From NCBI GenBank assembly GCA_020627425.1, contig JAHKXX010000252.1, forward strand, positions 1 through 11,628: a DNA stretch of 11,628 bases, in the 5' to 3' direction. Numbering within the stretch: the first letter of the stretch is position 1; the number at the start of each line of letters is the position of its first letter. Shown in pieces: positions 6,523-11,628 of this stretch. Made by a program: the position numbers and the translations under genes. This DNA is from a bacterium. GTDB lineage: Bacteria; Bacillota; Clostridia; Oscillospirales; Acutalibacteraceae. The notes beneath the pieces were generated by a model that saw only the letters and a program-made list of their open reading frames with translations, was not told where the DNA came from and did no database searches.

Positions 6523-7115
6523 CAGAGCTTTATTTTGTGCGACACGCTCAGCCCGACTATACCTATGGCACAGACGTGACCTTTCCTCTGTCGGACGAGG
6601 GAAATATAGACCGTATGAAGGCATATAAGGCACTGCGTGACATACACTTTGACGCAGCGATCTCGAGTCCCTATAAAAGGAGCGTTGATACTATCGCGCC
6701 GATAGCCGACAGGCAGGGACTGAGTATCATTACAGACCCGAGACTGCGCGAGAGGGAAAAAGGCGAAAGCGGAAACAGCGGCATAGAAATGTTCAAAAAA
6801 CGCTGGTCGGATTTTGACTTTCACGAGCAGGGCGGCGAGTCGCTGGGAAGTGTACAGAAGAGAAACATCTCCTGTATAAAAGAAATACTTCTTGACTACA
6901 GGGACAAGACCGTACTTATCGGTACCCACGGCACGGCGCTTTCAACGATACGGAACTATTATGACTCCTCCTTCGGCTTTGAAGGCTTTTACAGGATAAT
7001 AAACTATATGCCCTATGTAATAAGGCTCGGCTTTGAGGGCGAGACTTTTTTGGGAATGGCAGAGCTTTGCTTTGTCGAAAAAGAATATCACGGAAAAAAC
7101 AGAATTAAGGATTGA
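6519..7115 (+). CDS. Histidine phosphatase family protein (phosphoglycerate-mutase-like)
   Basis: This 198-residue protein belongs to the two-His phosphatase superfamily. It has the N-terminal phospho-acceptor motif YFVRHAQPD (Arg8, His9), a second arginine in SSPYKRS (Arg54), an acidic general-acid candidate in LREREKGE (around Glu78-83), and the second catalytic His137 in IGTHGTALS. Members remove phosphate from sugars, nucleotides, cofactor precursors or proteins; the substrate is not predictable here. I chose the ATG at 6519 because it overlaps the ruvC stop (ATGA), has GGGAGG upstream and places RHA near the N terminus as usual. The frame extends back to 6456, but that part is inside ruvC. 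It ends six bases before ruvA. Its position between ruvC and ruvA implies co-transcription with DNA-repair genes, not necessarily a repair role. Confidence 0.9.
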   Translation: MTELYFVRHAQPDYTYGTDVTFPLSDEGNIDRMKAYKALRDIHFDAAISSPYKRSVDTIAPIADRQGLSIITDPRLREREKGESGNSGIEMFKKRWSDFDFHEQGGESLGSVQKRNISCIKEILLDYRDKTVLIGTHGTALSTIRNYYDSSFGFEGFYRIINYMPYVIRLGFEGETFLGMAELCFVEKEYHGKNRIKD

Positions 7116-7121
7116 TAAATT

Positions 7122-7730
7122 ATGATATACAGCTTAAACGGAACTCTTATACATCAGGAGCCGGGCTTTGTCGTTATAGAGTGCGGCGGCGTAGGCTTTA
7201 AGTGTCTGACTACTATGAATACAATGAAGGCTCTGCCTCCCCTCGGGGAGAAGGCGACACTCTATACTCATATGATAGTTCGCGAGGATGCGCTGGAGCT
7301 GTGCGGTTTTTCGTCTGCTTCAGAGCTTGACTGCTTCAGGCTTCTGACCTCTGTCAGCGGAGTAGGCGCAAAGGTCGCAGTGGCTATACTCTCGGAACTC
7401 AGACCTGAGCAGCTTGCCGTGGCGGTCAGTTCTTCGGACGCAAAGGCGCTGACGCGTGCGGCGGGCGTCGGCAACAAGCTTGCCCAGAGGATAATACTCG
7501 AGATGAAGGACAAGGTAAAAAAGCTCGGTATAATAAACACCAACACTGTGTCCACGGAAAACGGCAGTGCGCCCGTTATGCCTGTGGGGAATATAGCAAA
7601 AGCCGTATCCGCCCTCGCGGTACTGGGATATACTCCCGACGAGGTAACTCCGTTTATGAGCGGACTTGATGAAAATATGACTGTTGAACAGATAATCGGC
7701 GCAACGCTTCGCGCTATAGGAAAGAAGTAA
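7122..7730 (+). CDS. ruvA: Holliday-junction branch-migration subunit RuvA
   Basis: RuvA tetramers bind four-way junctions and load the RuvB motor. The 202 residues show the three family domains: an N-terminal OB fold (about 1-63, opening MIYSLNGTLI), a middle pair of helix-hairpin-helix motifs (SGVGAKVAVAILSEL near 79-93 and AGVGNKLAQRIILEMKDK near 114-131), and a flexible linker leading to the C-terminal RuvB-contact domain (about 150-202). Length is typical. The start is the ATG at 7122, six bases after the phosphatase stop; its Shine-Dalgarno is modest (AAGG at 7107-7110), so coupling to the preceding gene is likely. The TAA stop at 7728-7730 is also the left flanking repeat of the inverted-repeat element that separates it from ruvB. 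Confidence 0.97.
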   Translation: MIYSLNGTLIHQEPGFVVIECGGVGFKCLTTMNTMKALPPLGEKATLYTHMIVREDALELCGFSSASELDCFRLLTSVSGVGAKVAVAILSELRPEQLAVAVSSSDAKALTRAAGVGNKLAQRIILEMKDKVKKLGIINTNTVSTENGSAPVMPVGNIAKAVSALAVLGYTPDEVTPFMSGLDENMTVEQIIGATLRAIGKK

Positions 7731-7887
7731 GGAACTGTGAAGAAATAAGTTTTAAAATTTATGCTTAGGATGATTTGTTCTGTACAAGGCACACGACCGA
7801 AGGAATACTGTCGTATTGGGAGGGAGTGTAACGCAGTACAGGGCAAATCAGACAAGCAGAAATTAAAAGTTATTGATGAACAGTTCC
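7731..7887. mobile_element. MITE-like inverted-repeat element between ruvA and ruvB
   Basis: The 157-bp segment begins GGAACTGT and ends ACAGTTCC. The outer about 55 bases of each end are imperfect inverted repeats (roughly 40 matches of 55 with small gaps), sharing blocks GGAACTGT, TTTTAA, TGCTT, TGATTTG and CTGTAC. The centre contains a small hairpin, AATAC-TGTC-GTATT (7804-7817). The element is flanked by TAA on both sides (7728-7730 and 7888-7890), consistent with a 3-bp target duplication. No coding frame fits inside it. The size, long terminal inverted repeats and lack of genes suggest a miniature transposable element. A structured RNA or processing site in the ruv transcript is the alternative. 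No second copy lies in this window. Confidence 0.7.
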
Positions 7888-7910
7888 TAAGCTGATAATA
7901 AGGAGAACAA

Positions 7911-8951
7911 ATGGAAGAGCTTGATTTTGAAAACAGAATAGTTTCCCCGACTGAAATAATGGGTGACAACGACAGTGAAAATCCCCTCAGACCCAGAAGG
8001 CTTGACGACTATATAGGACAGGAAAAGGCAAAGGAAAACCTCGCGATATATATTGAGGCGGCAAAGCAGCGAAATGAAAGCCTCGACCATGTTCTGCTGT
8101 ACGGTCCTCCGGGACTCGGCAAGACTACACTTTCGGGAATAATCGCAAACGAGCTTGGGGTAAGCTTCAGAATAACCTCGGGACCGGCTATAGAGAAGCC
8201 GGGGGATCTCGCGGCAATACTGACAAACCTCAACGAGGGAGACGTATTGTTTATTGACGAGATACACCGTATATCGAGGGCAGTAGAGGAGATACTCTAT
8301 CCTGCTATGGAGGATTATGCCATTGACATAGTGACAGGAAAGGGTCAGATGGCTGCGTCATATCATCTGCCGCTGCCGCATTTCACCCTTGTAGGAGCAA
8401 CGACAAGGGCAGGTCAGCTGACGGCTCCGCTGCGTGACCGTTTCGGAGTAACGCTCAGACTCGAGCTTTATTCTCCCGAGGAGCTGGCAAAAATAGTAAC
8501 AAGAAGTGCGTCTATACTCGGTATCTCTATAGAGCCGGACGGAGCGCTGGAGATAGCGTCCCGATCAAGGGGTACTCCCCGAATAGCCAACAGAATGTTA
8601 AAGCGTGTCCGGGATTTTGCTCAGGTCATGTCCGACGGTGTTATAACACTCGATACCGCAAGGACAGCGCTCGAAAGACTGGAGATAGACGAGCTGGGAC
8701 TTGACTCCAACGACAGACGAATGCTGACGGCAATAGTGCGGTTTTACCGCGGAGGACCCGTAGGACTCGAAACGCTGGCGGCGGCTATCGGTGAAGAGGC
8801 TGTGACTATTGAGGATGTTATAGAGCCGTACCTTATGCAGATAGGCTTTTTGAACCGTACTCCGAGAGGGCGCTGCATTACAAGGGCTGCGTGCCTTCAT
8901 CTCGGTATAGATCTGCCGGACGTGCAGGACGGACAAATAATATTTGAGTGA
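7911..8951 (+). CDS. ruvB: Holliday-junction branch-migration motor RuvB
   Basis: RuvB is the hexameric AAA+ ATPase that drives branch migration with RuvA. The 346-residue protein has the N-terminal signature LRPRRLDDYIGQEKAKENL, Walker A GPPGLGKTT (65-73), Walker B VLFIDEIHR (112-120), the sensor region VGATTRAGQLTAPLRDRFG (161-179) holding the arginine-finger candidate, sensor 2 RGTPRIANR, and a C-terminal winged helix ending in GRCITRAACLHLG. Length is typical. The ATG at 7911 follows AAGGAG by 6 bp. It starts 23 bp after the inverted-repeat element, so its expression relative to ruvA may depend on read-through of that structure. Its TGA overlaps a GTG that could start xseA (GTGA). Confidence 0.98.
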   Translation: MEELDFENRIVSPTEIMGDNDSENPLRPRRLDDYIGQEKAKENLAIYIEAAKQRNESLDHVLLYGPPGLGKTTLSGIIANELGVSFRITSGPAIEKPGDLAAILTNLNEGDVLFIDEIHRISRAVEEILYPAMEDYAIDIVTGKGQMAASYHLPLPHFTLVGATTRAGQLTAPLRDRFGVTLRLELYSPEELAKIVTRSASILGISIEPDGALEIASRSRGTPRIANRMLKRVRDFAQVMSDGVITLDTARTALERLEIDELGLDSNDRRMLTAIVRFYRGGPVGLETLAAAIGEEAVTIEDVIEPYLMQIGFLNRTPRGRCITRAACLHLGIDLPDVQDGQIIFE

Positions 8952-8962
8952 GTGTGACTTAT

Positions 8963-10195
8963 ATGACCGTGATCACCGTTTCACAGCTGAATGCTTATGT
9001 CAAATCAATTCTGGACGGTACATACAATTTAAAAACAGTATATCTTCGCGGTGAGATCTCGAACCTTACCGACCACTATCGCTCGGGTCATATTTATCTT
9101 ACGCTGAAGGACGAGAAAGCCGCGATAAAGGCTGTGATGTTTGCAGGCAGCGCAAAATATCTGCGTTTTCGTCCCGAGGACGGTATGAGTGTACTGGTTC
9201 GCGGCAGAGTGTCGCTGTACGAAGCGACAGGCGCATATCAGCTGTATATTGACGAGATGCAGCCCGACGGTATAGGGGCGCTGAGCGTTGCATATGAGCA
9301 GCTGAAAAAACGGCTGTCGCAGGAAGGGCTTTTCTCTGAGGAACACAAAAAGCCGCTGCCTGCGTTTCCGAAAAGGATAGGCGTTATCACTTCTCCTACG
9401 GGTGCAGCCTTGCAGGATATATGCAGGATACTGAAACGCCGTTATCCCATAGCAGAGGTGGTACTCTGCCCCGTACTTGTACAGGGGGAGGGTGCCGCAG
9501 AGCAGCTGACAGAGGCAGTAAGACGGTTTAACCGTATAAAATGCGCCGATGTTATAATTATCGGCAGAGGCGGCGGCTCTATAGAGGACTTGTGGGCGTT
9601 TAACGATGAAGGGCTTGCAAGGGCTGTCTATGACAGCGATATACCGATCGTTTCCGCAGTAGGACACGAAACGGATTTTACTATATGCGATTTTGCAGCC
9701 GATGTGCGTGCGTCCACCCCGTCAGCCGGTGCAGAGCTTGTGTCGCCGGAGCTTGAGGGTATAAAGTATCTTGTATCAGATATTCAGAGAAGAATGGGAG
9801 ACAGTATAAAAGTATATATAAATAAAAGACGGCAGCAGCTTGACGGTATTGCCTCATGCAGGGTGATGAGATCGCCGTATGAATATGTAAGCTACAGGAA
9901 AATAAGGCTTGATTCCGTTACCTCTGATATGACGCTCGCCTTTACTCACCACCTGAGAAAAAAACAGGAGCAGTTTACCTATTTAGGGTCAAGGCTTGAC
10001 GCGCTGAGTCCCCTCAGTGTACTGGGACGAGGCTTTTCAGTGGTGAAGCTCGGGAGTAAGACGATGACCTCTGTAAAAAATATAAAAGCAGGGGATAATA
10101 TAAAAGTAGTTATGCGCGACGGAGCACTTTCGTGCCGTGTTGAGGAAAGGACGGAGGAACAGTGGCAAAAAAATTCGACTACGAAAAATCAATAG
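8963..10195 (+). CDS. xseA: Exodeoxyribonuclease VII large subunit XseA
   Basis: XseA is the catalytic and DNA-binding subunit of exonuclease VII, which degrades single-stranded DNA from both ends. The 410-residue product has the N-terminal OB fold (about 1-100: LTVSQLN-type start, LRGEISNLTDHYRSGHIYLT) and the catalytic domain with GRGGGSIEDLWAFN (201-214), VGHETDFT (233-240) and ADVRASTPSAGAE (246-258). A helical region and a C-terminal segment (SPLSVLGRGFSVV) follow. I prefer the ATG at 8963 because it gives the family N terminus. An in-frame GTG at 8948 overlapping the ruvB stop would add five residues and cannot be excluded, since neither start has a strong Shine-Dalgarno. Its end overlaps xseB by 34 bp. 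Confidence 0.96.
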   Translation: MTVITVSQLNAYVKSILDGTYNLKTVYLRGEISNLTDHYRSGHIYLTLKDEKAAIKAVMFAGSAKYLRFRPEDGMSVLVRGRVSLYEATGAYQLYIDEMQPDGIGALSVAYEQLKKRLSQEGLFSEEHKKPLPAFPKRIGVITSPTGAALQDICRILKRRYPIAEVVLCPVLVQGEGAAEQLTEAVRRFNRIKCADVIIIGRGGGSIEDLWAFNDEGLARAVYDSDIPIVSAVGHETDFTICDFAADVRASTPSAGAELVSPELEGIKYLVSDIQRRMGDSIKVYINKRRQQLDGIASCRVMRSPYEYVSYRKIRLDSVTSDMTLAFTHHLRKKQEQFTYLGSRLDALSPLSVLGRGFSVVKLGSKTMTSVKNIKAGDNIKVVMRDGALSCRVEERTEEQWQKNSTTKNQ

Positions 10196-10374
10196 CAAGA
10201 CTTCAGGAAATAGTAGAGCTTCTTGAAAACGGAGAGCTTCCGCTTGACGAAAGCATAAAGCTGTTTGAAGAGGGTACAAAGCTCTCTGCGGAATGTTATA
10301 AACAGCTGTCAAGGGCAGAGCAGAAAATAACACAGATAACCGAGATAGAAAAAACAGAGGAGGGAAAAGAATGA
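10162..10374 (+). CDS. xseB: Exodeoxyribonuclease VII small subunit XseB
   Basis: The 70-residue helical protein matches XseB in size and sequence: FDYEKSIARLQEIVELLENG, then ELPLDESIKLFEEGTKLSAE, followed by a second helix. XseB subunits coat the long helices of XseA and are needed for an active enzyme. The start is GTG at 10162, preceded by GGAGG (10153-10157) four bases upstream, and lies inside the end of xseA (34-bp overlap). Its TGA overlaps the ispA ATG (ATGA). The overlaps imply coupled translation. Confidence 0.95.
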   Translation: MAKKFDYEKSIARLQEIVELLENGELPLDESIKLFEEGTKLSAECYKQLSRAEQKITQITEIEKTEEGKE

Positions 10375-11243
10375 ACGATAATACAGAAATATTAGACTCA
10401 CAGCTGCTCTCTTTTTTACCCGTGAGAGACGAGTATGCCGATATACTGGTACAGAGTATGCGCTACAGCTTTCAGGCAGGCGGCAAGAGGATCCGCCCAA
10501 GACTTGTGCTGGAATTTTGCAGGCTGTGCTCCGGCAATACGGAAAACGCAATGCCCTTTGCGGCTGCGATAGAGATGATACACACCTATAGTCTTATACA
10601 TGACGATCTGCCATGTATGGACAACGACGACCTCAGACGCGGCAAGCCTACGAATCACAAGGTGTACGGTGAAGCAAACGCCCTGCTTGCAGGAGACGCA
10701 CTGCTGACGCTTGCGTTTGAAACAGTCCTTTCAGAGAAGGCTGTAAGCCTTAACGGCTGTGAAAAATGCGTAAAAGCAGCCGCAGTACTCGCAAGGCTCT
10801 CGGGCTACAGCGGAATGATCGGCGGACAGGTGATAGACCTTCAGAACGAAAACAAAAAAGCAGGCATAGAAACTCTGAAGATCATGGACGAAAAAAAGAC
10901 CGGTGCACTTATAAAGGCTGCATGCCTTATGGGCTGTATAGCCGCAGGGGCGGATGATAAAAAGCTCGGTTTTGCAGAAAGCTATGCCGAAAACATAGGG
11001 CTTGCGTTCCAGATAACGGACGATATACTCGATATGACCTCGGACACAAAGACCCTCGGGAAAACTGTCGGCAGCGATGTAGAAAACAACAAGTCTACCT
11101 ATGTATCACTGCTGGGTATAGACGAATGTAAGCGCCTGTGCAGAGAACTGACCGAAAACGCGGTAAAGGCTTTGTCGGGCTTTGACGGCGACACCGGGTA
11201 TCTGACAGAGCTTGCCTACTATCTTCGGGACAGAAGCTTCTGA
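10371..11243 (+). CDS. ispA: Polyprenyl (farnesyl/geranyl) diphosphate synthase IspA
   Basis: This class I trans-prenyltransferase condenses IPP with allylic diphosphates to make short isoprenoid precursors such as farnesyl diphosphate, feeding undecaprenyl and quinone-type lipids. The 290 residues contain GGKRIRPRL (38-45), the first Asp-rich motif HDDLPCMDNDDLRRGKPT (77-94), the GGQVIDL segment (151-157), EKKTGALI (174-181) and the second Asp-rich motif QITDDILDMTSD (214-225). The six-residue DDLPCMD form, with two residues more than DDxxD, is typical of bacterial FPP synthases. The ATG at 10371 follows GAGGAGGG closely and overlaps the xseB stop. xseA-xseB-ispA is a common Firmicutes gene order. 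Exact chain length cannot be set from sequence alone. Confidence 0.93.
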   Translation: MNDNTEILDSQLLSFLPVRDEYADILVQSMRYSFQAGGKRIRPRLVLEFCRLCSGNTENAMPFAAAIEMIHTYSLIHDDLPCMDNDDLRRGKPTNHKVYGEANALLAGDALLTLAFETVLSEKAVSLNGCEKCVKAAAVLARLSGYSGMIGGQVIDLQNENKKAGIETLKIMDEKKTGALIKAACLMGCIAAGADDKKLGFAESYAENIGLAFQITDDILDMTSDTKTLGKTVGSDVENNKSTYVSLLGIDECKRLCRELTENAVKALSGFDGDTGYLTELAYYLRDRSF

Positions 11244-11298
11244 GCGCCCCGATGCTTTGACAGGAATTATGACACTATTTTGAAAGAAGGATGATATT

Positions 11299-11628
11299 AT
11301 GAATAATTTTAACGGAAACGGCTATGAGTATAATAACGGTTCCACCGGCAGCTATACTGTCCCGTATTCGGGCGAAGGTCTTGCCGCCTTCAGCAGACGT
11401 GTATATACGTGGATGGCTTCGGGACTTGCCGTTACGTTTCTTATCGGTTTTGGCATTATGCAGTATCTGACCTATAGCTTTAATGAGAGCAGAGCCCTGC
11501 TGATAGATCAGTATATGATGGTATATCTTGTTGTTGCTCTCGTCGAGGTGCTGTTGGTCTTTGTACTCGGCTTTGCTGTTTACAAGCTTCCTCCTGCCGT
11601 GAGTGCCGTGTTGTTTTATGCTTATTCC
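11299..11628 (+). CDS. Bax inhibitor-1/YccA family membrane protein, 5' part only
   Basis: The frame is open from ATG 11299 to the window's end (110 codons), so the gene is cut off. The product starts with a polar Asn/Gly/Tyr-rich tail (MNNFNGNGYEYNNGSTGSYT). FSRRVYTWMASGLAVTFLIG follows, the usual first-helix entry of BI-1/YccA proteins, and then a second hydrophobic segment (VYLVVALVEVLLVFVLGFAV). Family members are seven-helix membrane proteins, some of which act as pH-dependent calcium leak channels; the bacterial role is usually unknown. AAGAAGG at 11284-11290 is a good ribosome site, eight bases from the ATG. It lies 55 bp after ispA in the same direction. No terminator is visible in the gap, so read-through is possible. 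Confidence 0.8.
   Translation, partial: MNNFNGNGYEYNNGSTGSYTVPYSGEGLAAFSRRVYTWMASGLAVTFLIGFGIMQYLTYSFNESRALLIDQYMMVYLVVALVEVLLVFVLGFAVYKLPPAVSAVLFYAYS

Noticed and set aside
7268..7969. Minus-strand open frame of 233 codons across ruvA, the inverted repeat and ruvB
   Set aside because: It is a Ser/Ile-rich mirror frame of ruvA without a credible start signal, and it crosses the inserted element.
11257..11285. TTGACA (11257-11262) as a promoter for the BI-1 family gene
   Set aside because: No acceptable -10 lies 16-18 bp downstream (only TTGAAA-like sequence), so it is not supported as a promoter.

Overview
The window looks like chromosomal DNA from a Gram-positive anaerobe of the Clostridia, most likely a Ruminococcus-type member of the Oscillospiraceae. 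The evidence is a C-terminal type I dockerin (a cellulosome signature) at the left edge, a tyrosyl T-box leader, strong Shine-Dalgarno sites with tightly overlapping genes, and heavy use of the AUA isoleucine codon. The species assignment is inference. Nearly all of the DNA is coding.

Left edge (2-714): the 3' end of a secreted dockerin protein with a Big2-like domain. It converges on the next operon at a perfect 15-bp stem that can terminate transcription from both sides.

Minus-strand cluster (726-5937): transcription starts at a consensus promoter at 5937-5909 and passes through a tyrosine T-box riboswitch. It then reads tyrS, nusB, a divergent TsaD/Kae1 paralogue, glmM and an EamA-family membrane transporter. 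tyrS to glmM are overlapping or nearly so, with no obvious internal terminator, so tRNA-Tyr charging may influence a transcription factor (NusB) and a cell-wall precursor enzyme (GlmM) as well as TyrS.

Plus-strand cluster (5931 to beyond 11243): an extended -10 promoter drives ruvC, a histidine-phosphatase gene, ruvA, ruvB, xseA, xseB and ispA. These give the Holliday-junction resolvasome, exonuclease VII and a short-chain prenyl diphosphate synthase. The histidine phosphatase overlaps ruvC by 4 bp. A 157-bp imperfect inverted-repeat element, flanked by TAA direct repeats, sits immediately after the ruvA stop and separates ruvA from ruvB. ruvB, xseA, xseB and ispA are coupled by overlaps.

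Right edge (11299-11628): the first 110 codons of a Bax-inhibitor-1/YccA-family membrane protein.

The features most worth a second look are the two divergent promoters built on one shared -35 box, the T-box at the head of a mixed housekeeping operon, the MITE-like element at the ruvA stop codon, the phosphatase inside the ruv operon and the TsaD paralogue. I see no strong evidence for a wholly new multi-gene system; most genes are recognisable housekeeping functions.
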